NCBI RefSeq assembly: GCF_038002225.1
Contig: NZ_JBBOCA010000001.1
Span: 7,538,660-7,602,659, forward strand
Source of the DNA: Paenibacillus sp. FSL R7-0204
GTDB lineage: Bacteria; Bacillota; Bacilli; Paenibacillales; Paenibacillaceae
Reading direction: 5' to 3'
Length of the DNA: 64,000 bases
This document shows, piece after piece, positions 1-8,724 of the stretch. The notes below the pieces were generated by a model, which saw only the letters and a list, made by a program, of their open reading frames with translations, had not been told where the DNA came from and searched no databases. Positions within the stretch are counted from its first letter, which is position 1; each line of letters opens with the position of its first letter. Position numbers and translations under genes: made by a program.

Positions 1-258
1 CAGTGGCAGGAGCAGGTCCCGGCAAGTGAATCGGTAACCTCCGAGCTAATGGCCTGTCTGACCACAGAGGAACGCCACATCCTGCTGCTTAAGGCGGTAG
101 AGCAGTACACCTTCGAAGAGATCAGCGGGATTATGGGGATCAAGGCCAACACAGTCCGCAAAAAATACGAACGGCTGCGCAAAAAGCTGCTGGAGCGTGC
201 CGGCCAAAAAGGAGCGAGGATGCATGGAACAATATCAGGTGCGAACAAGACATCCTGA
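1..258 (+). CDS. ECF-type RNA polymerase sigma factor, C-terminal end (partial)
   Basis: The reading frame is open from the first base of the window, so the N-terminus lies upstream. What remains is 85 residues with the look of sigma-70 region 4: an LTTEERHILLLKAVEQYTFEEIS stretch typed here only as LTTEERHILLLKAVEQY, then EISGIMGIKANTVRKKYER, a helix-turn-helix that would contact the -35 element. It ends in a basic tail (RLRKKLLERAG). The next gene, an anti-sigma-like membrane protein, starts inside its last codons (34-bp overlap, ribosome site AAGGAG). That is the usual sigma/anti-sigma arrangement and implies translational coupling. Assignment to the ECF group rests on region 4 and this neighbour only, since region 2 is not visible. 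Confidence 0.85.
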   Translation, partial: QWQEQVPASESVTSELMACLTTEERHILLLKAVEQYTFEEISGIMGIKANTVRKKYERLRKKLLERAGQKGARMHGTISGANKTS

Positions 259-1375
259 GATGGATGCCATTGAACAACAGATTCGGGAGTCCGTTAAGCC
301 AAGACCGGAATTAAGCAGGATCATTATGAATAAGATTGGAGAGATTGAAATGAGCAGCATCACAAGATCAAGAGGTTCTAAGACCAGACCGGGGTTCATC
401 AAAAAAACAGCTATCGCCGCCACCATCGCCGGGGTACTAGGCGCAGGCGTTCTGGGTGCAGGCTTCGTGTCACCGGCAATGGCAGATACGCTTAAGAAAA
501 TTCCGGGGATCGGCATCCTGTATCAGGGAACCAGCCCGCAGTCGGTGGAGCTGGCCATGAGTCAGGGGATCTTATCCCAGCCCGGACTGAGCGTTACCCA
601 TGACGGGGTTACCCTGAGGCTGACCGATCTGCTCTATGACGGAACGCGGCTGAGCTTCCAACTGGAGCATGAGGGTGGGCTGGATCTGTCCGGCGAAGCT
701 TCTATGGGGCAGTTGATTGAGCCGCCGGTCGTCTTGGCTGACGGGCAGAAGATTAAGTTCACTTCGGGAGGATTCGGTGATATTCCTTATCAGGATAATG
801 CCTATCTCGGAGAGCTGTCAGGTGATCTGAATCTGCCGGATGCCTTCACGCTGACAATTCAGGCCAAGGTCAAGCAGGTGAATGAAATCTTTGAATTCTC
901 GGCCCCGGTCAAAATCATGGATAACGCCCTGGTGCTTACTCCGAATATCACCAAAACCGAAGGCTCCTTCAGCTACACGGTGGAGCAATTGAAGGTCACC
1001 CCGGTATCCACCCGCCTGGTTCTGAGCAGCCAGGGTGAGGTTCCGCAATCCGCAGAGCAGACCGGCGACTATCATGCCAGCATGATGTACTATGAGCTTG
1101 TAGATGACCAGGGCAATTCGATTGACCCGAATCAATACGGATTCTATAACAGCAAGCCAAAGACGGAATATCATCTGAATGAGCTGTATCCTCCTTTTGC
1201 CGCCACGCCAAAGGCCATCACGATCAAGCCGTACACACTGACGGTGAAGAACGATGACTTCAGCATTGTCGGGCAGAAGCATGACAGTATAGGTAACTTC
1301 CTGCCGGGACGCGAGAGCAAGGGCACACGGACGTATCTGAAGAATCTGGAGACCACGATCACCCTCCAGCCTTAG
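224..1375 (+). CDS. Anti-sigma-factor-like membrane protein with DUF4179-type ectodomain
   Basis: A 383-residue protein. Start chosen at the ATG at 224 because AAGGAG lies 9-13 bases before it; an upstream ATG at 197 has no such site. About 60 cytoplasmic residues are followed by one hydrophobic segment (around residues 67-87, AIAATIAGVLGAGVLGAGF) and a large extracellular part rich in beta-strand sequence. The layout (short inside part, one membrane pass, big outside domain) and its position overlapping a sigma factor gene fit an anti-sigma factor that holds the sigma factor until a cell-envelope signal arrives. The ectodomain resembles DUF4179 proteins of Paenibacillus, which I recognise by general pattern rather than by a defining motif. 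The inducing signal is unknown. Confidence 0.75.
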   Translation: MEQYQVRTRHPEMDAIEQQIRESVKPRPELSRIIMNKIGEIEMSSITRSRGSKTRPGFIKKTAIAATIAGVLGAGVLGAGFVSPAMADTLKKIPGIGILYQGTSPQSVELAMSQGILSQPGLSVTHDGVTLRLTDLLYDGTRLSFQLEHEGGLDLSGEASMGQLIEPPVVLADGQKIKFTSGGFGDIPYQDNAYLGELSGDLNLPDAFTLTIQAKVKQVNEIFEFSAPVKIMDNALVLTPNITKTEGSFSYTVEQLKVTPVSTRLVLSSQGEVPQSAEQTGDYHASMMYYELVDDQGNSIDPNQYGFYNSKPKTEYHLNELYPPFAATPKAITIKPYTLTVKNDDFSIVGQKHDSIGNFLPGRESKGTRTYLKNLETTITLQP

Positions 1376-1412
1376 TACATTAGTTCCCGCCGTCAAGCTG
1401 TTCATTTTCTAA

Positions 1413-1471
1413 AAAAGCAAGGCTGTCCAGGTAGCCCTCATACGGCTGATCCTGGGCAGCCTTTTGCTTTT
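1413..1471. terminator. Bidirectional intrinsic terminator
   Basis: Inverted repeat: AAGGCTGTCCAGG (1419-1431) pairs with CCTGGGCAGCCTT (1451-1463) with one G-T mismatch. It is flanked by A-rich sequence on the left and T-rich on the right, and lies between two converging genes, so it can stop transcripts from both sides. Confidence 0.8.
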
Positions 1472-1485
1472 GGCGTATAAAAGAG

Positions 1486-2607
1486 CTACGACAGGCTGAC
1501 CACGTAGGTCAGAAACTGATAGATATTATCCTTCAGCACCGTAGCTGTCGCCAGCAGCTTCTTGCCGGACGGACTCCAGTGGAGAGGGTCAGCCAGATGA
1601 AAATCATTCAGCACAGGGGTCTGCTCTCCGGTCTCCACCTCGGTAATGAACAGGTCCTGCTGGTCATCCGTTGAACCGGCCGCCGTCACTGCATAAGCCA
1701 GCAGCTTGCCGTCCGGCGACCAGCTGGTGCCGAAGATCTGCTGCCCAGAAGCTAACTTAGACTGCTCATTGCCCTCGCTGTCACAGAGCTTCAGCGTCAT
1801 CTCTCCGCGTCCGATACGCTCGACAATCGCCATCTGACTTCCGTCCGGAGAAGGAACCGCCCAGATCACATTCTTTCGCAGCACCTTGGTCTGCTTCGTC
1901 GCTGTGTCATAGGTGCTAAGCTGGCTGTCTTCACCTGTAACATAGAGAATCCGGCTGCCGGTCTGAACCACCTCATGCACATACGGGATGCCCGTCTTCA
2001 CGATCGTCTCCTGCTCGCCGGTTAGATCTGCACTTAGAATATTGCCTTCCATATCAGGAAAAATTACATGCGTGTCATCCGCCCACTTTCCTTCCTCCAC
2101 CCGAAACTCTGCATCGCTTACCTTCACCGGTGCACCCCCGGACAGATCCATAATATAACCGAATCCTGTGATGTCATGCAGCTCCTTGAAGAAGACATGC
2201 GTCTTGTCCGGGGAGATTTGTGGTGCGCCAACATTCAGCTCTCCAACCTGGAGCGGAGCTTCCTCACCTGTGGACAGGGTATGCAGATAGAGATTCAGCG
2301 GATACCGTTCCTGTCCTTCAATCACCTGCGAGGGAAGACTACGGTTCTCCTTGGTCATTACCATTACATCCTCACCGGCAAAATCCGTCCCCCGCACACC
2401 CTCCACCTTCTGTATGCCCTCAAGCTTCAGCTTTGTGTAGACCGGTTCGCTGATATTGTCGAGGACTGTAATTTTGCGGCCTGCCTTCTCAACAACCTCA
2501 CGTGTATCTGTGTTCTCAGTACTACAGGCAGTAACCGATAGCAGAACAGCTCCGCAGAGCAGAATGCTCCAGATCTTGCCCCAGGCTCTTTGGCTCAAAT
2601 GATTCAT
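1486..2607 (-). CDS. Lipoprotein with TolB/WD40-like beta-propeller repeats
   Basis: A 373-residue protein starting with a lipoprotein signal peptide (hydrophobic stretch SILLCGAVLLSVTAC, lipobox ending at Cys28), so it is probably anchored on the outer face of the membrane. Repeated segments such as PDGSQMAIVE, SPDGKLLAYAV and SPSGKKLLATA are typical PD40/TolB beta-propeller blades. The ribosome site GGAGGG precedes the ATG. It is the third gene after a response regulator and histidine kinase on the same strand, with about 100 bp between kinase and this gene. This suggests an accessory or signal-sensing role for that two-component system, but the ligand is not evident. Confidence 0.75.
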   Translation of the reverse strand: MNHLSQRAWGKIWSILLCGAVLLSVTACSTENTDTREVVEKAGRKITVLDNISEPVYTKLKLEGIQKVEGVRGTDFAGEDVMVMTKENRSLPSQVIEGQERYPLNLYLHTLSTGEEAPLQVGELNVGAPQISPDKTHVFFKELHDITGFGYIMDLSGGAPVKVSDAEFRVEEGKWADDTHVIFPDMEGNILSADLTGEQETIVKTGIPYVHEVVQTGSRILYVTGEDSQLSTYDTATKQTKVLRKNVIWAVPSPDGSQMAIVERIGRGEMTLKLCDSEGNEQSKLASGQQIFGTSWSPDGKLLAYAVTAAGSTDDQQDLFITEVETGEQTPVLNDFHLADPLHWSPSGKKLLATATVLKDNIYQFLTYVVSLS

Positions 2608-2710
2608 TCAGGCTTCCCTCCAGCTCATCGCTCACGTTGCCTCTTCAGCATACCGGACGCTTATTTCCAGACCGCATCGCAAATATCTCCAACTTGTAAA
2701 CATTATCCCT

Positions 2711-4183
2711 TCAGGTCACCAGCGGAAAAGACAGCTCAAACGCCGCCCCTTCGCCTGAGCCTTCCAGCAAAACAATGGTTCCGCCCTGCTTCTCCACCAG
2801 ATTACGTACCAACGAGAGACCAAGCCCTGTGCCGCCCGAGGCTCTGGAACGGTCACGGTTGACCGTATAGAAGGCTTCGAAGATCTTCTCCCGTGACGCC
2901 TCCGGAATGCCGATGCCGGAATCCTGCACAGTAATCCATACCCGCTGCTCCCTGATCTCGCTGTGCAGATGAATACTCCCCTGCGGGACATTATATTTGA
3001 TCGCATTGTCCAGCAGATTGATGAAGATATGCATGAAGCTCTCCCGGTCAATCCAGATATGCGCGGGCTTAATGTCAAGCGTGACTGTGAGACCGTAGCG
3101 CTCCGCCTTGCCTTTCATCCGTCCGCAGATATCGCGCAGCGTACTCTCAACCTCCAGCAGCTCTGCCTGGGATTCAAAATCATACTTCTCCAGCGCCGTC
3201 AATTGCAGCACCTTCTCCACCATCTCGTACAGCCGCTCTGTCTCCTTGGCAATACTCAGCTTGGCATCATGCAGCAGCTTGGGGTCATCGTCATACATAT
3301 TCAGCAGATCAACATACGCCTTAATCGAGGTCAGCGGCGTCTTGAATTCATGGCTGATGTTCCCGATGTACTGCTTCTGCTGCTGCTCCAGCGCCTGAAG
3401 CTTCTCCACGGCCAGCTGGAGCTTGCGCCGTTCCTCATCCTTGGCGGCAATGCTGCGCTCGATCTCCCGGCTCATGAAGTAGATGCCCTCGGCCAGCTCC
3501 CCCAGCTCATCCTTACGCCGCACCGGCGGAGCCGTGATATAGTTGGCACCGCGGATATCCTCCGCCGCCTTCTTCAGCCGCCCGATGGAGGCAGCCGCAC
3601 GGTTGAAATACAGATACCCGAGGATGAAGCTGAACACCAGCACCGCGCCGCCTGTCGTCAGGAACAGATTCAGCAGTGTCTGCTGGAAGCTGCGGTCGCC
3701 CTCCAGGGAATACTGCAGCTGCACCACGCCCATCTGCCCCTCCGGCCCTTGCAGCGGGGCCAGGTAGAACAGCTTGTCGCCTTCACTCTGGTAGGCGACT
3801 TTATTGCGCAGCGCGTAGTCCAGCGCTGTGCTGAGATCCGGCTTGCCCGGACCCTGCCCAGGCTCGCCTTGCGCCGAGGTGCCCGCCTGCTGGCCCTGGC
3901 TGTCGTACAGGGTCACCTCCAGGCCGGTGAATCCGGCCAGCTCGGCAGCCAGCGCCTTGCCGCGCTGCTGCATGAAGACCTGCGGCGTAAGGCGCGCACC
4001 GGTATAGTAAGTCTGCTTCACGCGCAGATTGACTGTGTTGACATGCTGGGCCAGATTATGCTCTGTCTGGCCCTGCTCATTGCGCTCCACGCCGCGCAGA
4101 ACGAAGTAGCTCAGCACGCCGACGGCCAGAATCAGCAGCACCGCCAGAAACAGGCTGAACTTCAGCTTGATGCTGATTCTCAT
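2711..4183 (-). CDS. Sensor histidine kinase with HAMP domain
   Basis: A 490-residue membrane kinase. A transmembrane segment near residues 11-29, an extracytoplasmic sensor of about 130 residues, a second transmembrane segment near 163-183 and a HAMP linker precede the HisKA domain. The phospho-acceptor is His268 in the NISHEFKTPLTS motif. The ATPase domain shows the N box (LLDNAIKYN), G1 (DSGIGIP) and G2 (GTGLGLS). It would autophosphorylate in response to an envelope signal and pass phosphate to the response regulator encoded just upstream, with which it shares an ATGA start/stop overlap at 4180-4183. The inducing signal cannot be read from the sequence. The family call is secure. Confidence 0.95.
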   Translation of the reverse strand: MRISIKLKFSLFLAVLLILAVGVLSYFVLRGVERNEQGQTEHNLAQHVNTVNLRVKQTYYTGARLTPQVFMQQRGKALAAELAGFTGLEVTLYDSQGQQAGTSAQGEPGQGPGKPDLSTALDYALRNKVAYQSEGDKLFYLAPLQGPEGQMGVVQLQYSLEGDRSFQQTLLNLFLTTGGAVLVFSFILGYLYFNRAAASIGRLKKAAEDIRGANYITAPPVRRKDELGELAEGIYFMSREIERSIAAKDEERRKLQLAVEKLQALEQQQKQYIGNISHEFKTPLTSIKAYVDLLNMYDDDPKLLHDAKLSIAKETERLYEMVEKVLQLTALEKYDFESQAELLEVESTLRDICGRMKGKAERYGLTVTLDIKPAHIWIDRESFMHIFINLLDNAIKYNVPQGSIHLHSEIREQRVWITVQDSGIGIPEASREKIFEAFYTVNRDRSRASGGTGLGLSLVRNLVEKQGGTIVLLEGSGEGAAFELSFPLVT

Positions 4184-4872
4184 GAGTAGCTCCCCGCTGG
4201 CACTGCCTTATAGCCTACACCGTAGACGGTTTGCAGGATATTCTGATAGGGCTCGCCCAGCTTTTTGCGCAGCCGCTGGATATGAATATCTACGGTGCGC
4301 GTTCCCCCAGCATAGTCCATATCCCAGACCTGCTCCAGCAGTTCCTCGCGCATATACACCCGCTGCGGGTGCGAGAGCAGCAGATGCAGCAGATCGAATT
4401 CCTTCGGGGTCAGCTCCAGCGGCTCCCCGCCAAGCTCGGCGCTGCGCCGGTCCGGGTGAACCTGCAAGAGGCCGTATTCGATCAGCTCACTGCGGACCTC
4501 AGCCGTATTCTTCTCCAGCCGGCGCAGCAGCGCCTTCACCCGGGCCAGCAGCTCGCGAATCTCGAAGGGCTTGGTCATATAATCGTCTGCACCCAGCTCC
4601 AGACCGACAATTTTATCCACAATATCATTCTTGACAGTCAGCAGGATGATTCCAATATCATCCCGGTCCTCCAGCTTGCGGCAGACATCATAACCGCTCA
4701 GCTTCGGCATCATTACATCCAGCACCAGCACATTCGGACGGAAGGTATTCGCCTTGCTTAGCGCTTCCTCCCCGTCACCGGCAGTATCCACCTCATAGCC
4801 TTCACGCCGCAGCGCGTAGGCAATCGCACTCACAATGGCCGGTTCGTCATCGACGACCAGTATTTTTTTCAT
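4180..4872 (-). CDS. OmpR/PhoB-family response regulator
   Basis: 230 residues when started at the ATG at 4872, which begins the canonical MKKILVVDDEP and has AAGGAT upstream; a longer frame reaching 4923 lacks support. The receiver domain has the acidic pair Asp8/Asp9, phospho-acceptor Asp52 (LVLDVMMPK) and the conserved Lys in MTKPF. A winged-helix DNA-binding domain follows (ELTPKEFDLLHLL ... RTVDIHIQRLRKKL ... TVYGVGYK). It is the first gene of an operon with the kinase and the lipoprotein, and its stop overlaps the kinase start. A divergently transcribed secreted protein gene lies upstream and is a possible target. Confidence 0.95.
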   Translation of the reverse strand: MKKILVVDDEPAIVSAIAYALRREGYEVDTAGDGEEALSKANTFRPNVLVLDVMMPKLSGYDVCRKLEDRDDIGIILLTVKNDIVDKIVGLELGADDYMTKPFEIRELLARVKALLRRLEKNTAEVRSELIEYGLLQVHPDRRSAELGGEPLELTPKEFDLLHLLLSHPQRVYMREELLEQVWDMDYAGGTRTVDIHIQRLRKKLGEPYQNILQTVYGVGYKAVPAGSYS

Positions 4873-5109
4873 AGTCGGTTCATCCTTCCGCTCTCGCTTG
4901 TTCGGTCCGGTAATGCCCTTCAAGAATAACGCAGATGAAGAAGCCGGAGCAAGGAACCGGCAGAGCCAAGCAAAGTTTAGGTTATCTTTAAGAAGACTTA
5001 AGCTTCATTTCAGTATTATTGGGTAAACTGTACTTAGCTGAAGTTCACTAGCCGCCGTACATGATGAACCTTGATCCATATAACCAATTACGAAAAGAGG
5101 ATTATACAC

Positions 5110-5520
5110 ATGAATATAAAACATATGAATATTAAACGTGTAATGATTGTAGGAACCATGATTGTAGCCATGTCGTTCGGAGGAACGGCCTGGGGCAAGC
5201 CGGCTTTACATACCCTTCCTGTCGCCAAATGGTCCACCTCTGATGTGGCCGATACCGATGAGCTGCTGGATGCCCTGAACCTGAACCCTACCTCTGACGA
5301 AGAACTGTACGACGCCTTATATGAAGGCAAGTCCCTGCGTAACATCGCAGAAGAGAATGGCGGCAACGTGACCCAGGTCATCAACCTGCAGGTTAAGCAA
5401 CTGACCCAGCAGCTCGAAGCGAGACTCGCCAGCGGCAGCATCACCCCGCAGCAGTTCAACGAACAGAAGGCCGAGCTCAGGGAGATCGTGGCGCAGAGTG
5501 TCGAAACTTCGTTTGGGTGA
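5110..5520 (+). CDS. Small secreted protein of unknown function
   Basis: 136 residues from the ATG at 5110, which has AAGAGGA about 9 bases upstream; earlier in-frame ATGs lack one. An N-terminal signal peptide (KRVMIVGTMIVAMSFGGTAWG) is followed by a polar, mostly helical mature part. Its last third (QLTQQLEARLASGSITPQQF ... AELREIVAQSV) has the look of short helical repeats seen in other secreted Paenibacillus proteins. No enzyme motif or cysteine is visible. It is divergent from the two-component operon, so control by that regulator is possible but unproven. A strong terminator follows. Confidence 0.65.
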   Translation: MNIKHMNIKRVMIVGTMIVAMSFGGTAWGKPALHTLPVAKWSTSDVADTDELLDALNLNPTSDEELYDALYEGKSLRNIAEENGGNVTQVINLQVKQLTQQLEARLASGSITPQQFNEQKAELREIVAQSVETSFG

Positions 5521-5547
5521 GTGAAGCATTTGAAATAGCGAATATCC

Positions 5548-5594
5548 ACAAGAGCGGCACCCGGGCTATTGACTCGGGTGCCGCTCTTGTTATG
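5548..5594 (+). terminator. Intrinsic terminator
   Basis: A perfect 16-bp inverted repeat (5548-5563 with 5575-5590, arm ACAAGAGCGGCACCCG) with an 11-base loop lies just after the secreted protein gene. The downstream T-tract is short. Confidence 0.8.
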
Positions 5595-5628
5595 ATGAAT
5601 AGATATTCTTTAAAGAGGAGGATTAGCT

Positions 5629-6072
5629 ATGAATGATGCGCTAATGGAACGCTTGCAGCTTTTTTTGACAAAAGAGGGGAATCAGAGTCTGCTCGGCATA
5701 CCGGCAACCGAGGAACAAATCGCTGAGGCAGAGAAGCAGCTGGGTCTGAAGCTGGATCAGGATTATGTTCAATTCATCCGAAGCTTTGGCGGCGCCTATG
5801 CCGGACTATCCGTACACGCCTTCAGCAACGGTTCCTCCATCGGGCGGGAGAGTGTGACCGAGTTAACGTTGTCCTTCCGCGAGGATTACAAGGATACCCC
5901 TATGAGCGGGCTGCTTGCACGAAGCACAGTCTTCTCCATGGACGGCTCAGGCAACCCGATCCTGCTTGACCCCGAAGGCCGCGTACTGCTCATCGACCAT
6001 GATAACGGGGATTACGAGGTGATCGCAGAATCGTTTGCTGCGCTGATTGAAGAGAATTTTATGGAGTGGTAG
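5629..6072 (+). CDS. SMI1/KNR4 (SUKH) family protein
   Basis: 147 residues, preceded by AAAGAGGAGG. The N-terminal pattern IPATEEQIAEAEKQLGLKL followed by DYVQFIRSFGGA is the hallmark of the SUKH superfamily (SMI1/KNR4), whose bacterial members often act as immunity proteins against polymorphic toxins or as general protein-binding modules. No toxin gene is adjacent, so an orphan immunity or housekeeping role are both possible. The gene is flanked by a terminator upstream and an oppositely oriented regulator downstream and appears monocistronic. Confidence 0.8.
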   Translation: MNDALMERLQLFLTKEGNQSLLGIPATEEQIAEAEKQLGLKLDQDYVQFIRSFGGAYAGLSVHAFSNGSSIGRESVTELTLSFREDYKDTPMSGLLARSTVFSMDGSGNPILLDPEGRVLLIDHDNGDYEVIAESFAALIEENFMEW

Positions 6073-6182
6073 CTTTCCTTGCACCTAATTCAAATCCAGT
6101 GAATCAAACAGATAAATATGCTGACAGGCTGTTCATATACATGCCCACCAGGATGTATTGGCAAAACCCACCGGGCAGAAAC

Positions 6183-6707
6183 CTAATCCTTACGGTTGAT
6201 GTCCCACGCTCCCATAGAGCAGAACTCGACCTTAAGGCTGGATGTGCCTGTAATATCTTCGAGAATCGGTACAATCAAATTGGAATAGCGGTGATATAAC
6301 CATTCTGAAGCAAAACGGCTCGGACTGTAGACGCAGTAAGTCTCCCCCAACTGCTTCCCCTTCGTGCCCTTGAACCAGGTGTTGAAGCTGGGTGGTGAGA
6401 TGCGGCCTTGGATACGCTCCAAGGCCGCAGTCCAGACCTCATCCGGCAGCTCGATGGGAGGGCTTACAATTTTCTCAGAAGCTGAACCGCCGCCAACACT
6501 CCCCCCTAATAGAAGCTCCTCCACCGACACCCCGAAGACCTGTCCAAGCTTCAGCAACACCCCGATATCGGGCAGGCAGTCACCCTGCTCCCACTTGGAA
6601 ACCGCCTGATGGCTTACGCCAACTAAGCTGGACAGCTCTATTTGGGTCAGGGATAGCCCCTTCCTTAAGTTCAATATATTCTGCCCGGCTTTGTTATTAT
6701 CTATCAA
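6183..6707 (-). CDS. XRE-family regulator fused to a DnaA N-terminal-like domain
   Basis: 174 residues with a TTG start at 6707, supported by GGAGGTG upstream. Residues 1-65 are a Cro/CI helix-turn-helix (LRKGLSLTQIELSSLVGVSH, QAVSKWEQGDCLPDIGVLLK). Residues 90-165 match domain I of the replication initiator DnaA: EVWTAALERIQGRISPPSF, NTWFKGTK, FASEWLYHRYSNLI. In DnaA this domain binds partner proteins such as helicase loaders or SirA, not DNA. The protein lacks the AAA+ and DNA-binding domains of DnaA. It may therefore couple gene regulation to a DnaA-interaction network, but that is inference. No operon partner is seen. Confidence 0.85.
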   Translation of the reverse strand: MIDNNKAGQNILNLRKGLSLTQIELSSLVGVSHQAVSKWEQGDCLPDIGVLLKLGQVFGVSVEELLLGGSVGGGSASEKIVSPPIELPDEVWTAALERIQGRISPPSFNTWFKGTKGKQLGETYCVYSPSRFASEWLYHRYSNLIVPILEDITGTSSLKVEFCSMGAWDINRKD

Positions 6708-6816
6708 TGCGACGACACCTCCACTCTACTATCACTCAACACAGCCAATAGTAGCATAGAGGGGCAGATATCGAAATCGAGTGTAAGTTGAATAATGCTT
6801 CTCCCCCTCTGCAACC

Positions 6817-7944
6817 TTAGGTTGCAAAAGCTATACAATCATATCCCCCACCCCAGTTCTCTCTATCAGACCTGACACTGTATATTGACTTGAATTTGGA
6901 GTAATGATCCGCCCAGATCAAAAGCTGCTCACTTGTAATGAACTGATCCAGCGCACCCGGCATTTCAAGCTGCTGAAGTTCTTCGGGCAACGTAGCGAAT
7001 AGAGCATTCTCCAAATTGATATAAGCATAGGATTGTAAGCCTCTTGCGTAGAAAATGGAGGGTTGAAGCACAATATGATCCGTCAGCTTCATCGCGTTAT
7101 GTTGATTCACTAATTCCGTTAATACCTCTTCAATTTGCCCCACCGCCCTTGTAACAGAGGGTTCCAGCAAGATGGCTTCAAGCTGCTTGGTTTGCCTGCT
7201 GACCTCAGGGCTGATCTGCGCCAGCTCCCTGAACATCCATTTGTAGGTTCCAGGCCGGAGCCTTTTGTTATAGAGAAAAATCAATTGAACTGCCTGCTCC
7301 ACCATGCGGTTGATGAGCAACCTGGCCGACAACGGTTCGTTCCGGAGGTCTGCAAGTCCTGCCACATACAGCTGCCGGAATGAACTCCAGGCATATTTCA
7401 ATTTGTACCGCCATACCTCATCGGGCAGATAAGCCAGTCCTCTTCGCACTTCTGTCATTTCCCCAACGGAATCTGTAAACATCCTTCCCCTTGTCCACTC
7501 CAGCAATTTCTGCTCGGGAATGACTAACCATTCGTATAAGGATGGATATGGGGCTTGCAGTCCCAACTGGATGCGCATGTGCCGGGAGACGCTGGTAATT
7601 GCAATATGATGAAGGTTGTTGTGCCCATTGTAGGGTACAAGCACCTCATGAGATTCATCTACCGAAAACCGGGAGGGATACCCTTTGAACAAGGCTGGCA
7701 CCTCTTCATCGAATGCTTGGTCAAGGCCTACAGCATATTTATCGTAATCCGAGTCCAGCAGCCAAATGTAGCACCTCGCCCCCCATTCATGATCTCTGGA
7801 AAGAACGTCATCATAACCTAGAACATCCGAACCATATCCTATCAATCCGGCAGCATGCTTCTCCACTAGTTGCGGGTAACGTCTGGCTATCAGCGGCCTC
7901 ACAATCTCCCAATAGAACTTTTCACTCAAGTCTAAACCCTTCAT
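6817..7944 (-). CDS. DUF4037 nucleotidyltransferase-like protein
   Basis: 375 residues from the ATG at 7944, which has TGGAG spaced 7-8 bases before it; the frame extends to 8040 but that start has no ribosome site. Near the N-terminus, GLIGYGSDVLGYDDVLSRDHEW has the GS...D...D pattern of a nucleotidyltransferase fold, typical of DUF4037 proteins. The rest is helical without further motifs I can name. Substrate unknown. It lies downstream of a terminator that separates it from the degV operon, so it probably has its own promoter near 7990-8090. Confidence 0.7.
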   Translation of the reverse strand: MKGLDLSEKFYWEIVRPLIARRYPQLVEKHAAGLIGYGSDVLGYDDVLSRDHEWGARCYIWLLDSDYDKYAVGLDQAFDEEVPALFKGYPSRFSVDESHEVLVPYNGHNNLHHIAITSVSRHMRIQLGLQAPYPSLYEWLVIPEQKLLEWTRGRMFTDSVGEMTEVRRGLAYLPDEVWRYKLKYAWSSFRQLYVAGLADLRNEPLSARLLINRMVEQAVQLIFLYNKRLRPGTYKWMFRELAQISPEVSRQTKQLEAILLEPSVTRAVGQIEEVLTELVNQHNAMKLTDHIVLQPSIFYARGLQSYAYINLENALFATLPEELQQLEMPGALDQFITSEQLLIWADHYSKFKSIYSVRSDRENWGGGYDCIAFAT

Positions 7945-8093
7945 TTGCAGACTCCATTTCATGTAGCAGTGCGCACTCACATTTTGTTTTACCGGTAACC
8001 TTATGTTAACACTTCGCCCATAAATTACTAGACTATTCATTTGAATTCTGTTATCATTTAGATTGAAGTCTTGATAATAATACTATTCCATTA

Positions 8094-8132
8094 AAAAACG
8101 GCTGGTCAGGTTCCCCTGATCCAGCCGTTTTC
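8094..8132 (-). terminator. Intrinsic terminator after the degV operon
   Basis: An inverted repeat with arms AAAACGGCTGG-TCAGG and CCTGATCCAGCCGTTTT and a 3-4 base loop follows the stop codon of the gene at 8152. Confidence 0.75.
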
Positions 8133-8151
8133 TGGTTACTTCGATACTACA

Positions 8152-8709
8152 TTATCGGGCCCAGCTCCGCTCACTCAGATACCGGCTAACCGCCCCATCG
8201 CTCCAGACATGCGCTTCGACGTACCGCTCGGGACCGTATTTTCCGTCATTGTTCCAGTTCTGCGGTAACCCGTACTTGTCAATGATGCTCACAATCTCGG
8301 AATAGGTATACAGGGTGTGCCTGTACTCTTTGCCATCGTTAATCAGCGGGCTGAAGGTCGGCATGGAGTCTCCATAGGTAAAAGAAATCGTGTTCACATC
8401 AAATTCCTCAACCGGAATCTTGAGGAATGCGCCATTCTCGAACCATGTACTTAGCCACGGACTATGTTCAACTACCATATAGTGCGGGGAGGACCGCTGG
8501 ACAAGACCGCCTTTACGAATAAATTCCGCCCGGATGATGGTCTCGCAGTTCCGCCGATTGTCTATATACTTATCGTTTCTTTGAGCGCTCTGGGCCTTGG
8601 GCTTGGTCTGCTTAATCGTCTCCAGCACGGCCCTCGCCTGATCGCCCGGTAAATCGGATAGGCTGACAAACGGACCCACAGATGCATCATAATAATGATA
8701 TAAGAACAT
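8152..8709 (-). CDS. Conserved hypothetical protein, cotranscribed with degV
   Basis: 185 residues, ATG at 8709 with AAGGAGCGG upstream. No signal peptide or membrane segment. Rich in aromatic and charged residues (YHYYDASVGPF, WNNDGKYGPERYVEAHVW). I do not recognise a family. It begins 15 bases after the degV-family gene ends on the same strand and is followed by a terminator, so the two are very likely one transcript. No function is proposed. Confidence 0.7.
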   Translation of the reverse strand: MFLYHYYDASVGPFVSLSDLPGDQARAVLETIKQTKPKAQSAQRNDKYIDNRRNCETIIRAEFIRKGGLVQRSSPHYMVVEHSPWLSTWFENGAFLKIPVEEFDVNTISFTYGDSMPTFSPLINDGKEYRHTLYTYSEIVSIIDKYGLPQNWNNDGKYGPERYVEAHVWSDGAVSRYLSERSWAR

Positions 8710-8724
8710 CGTTCCGCTCCTTTT

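Noticed and set aside
2963..4189. 408-codon plus-strand open frame opposite the histidine kinase
   Set aside because: Antisense shadow of a clear kinase gene; no ribosome site and no domain.
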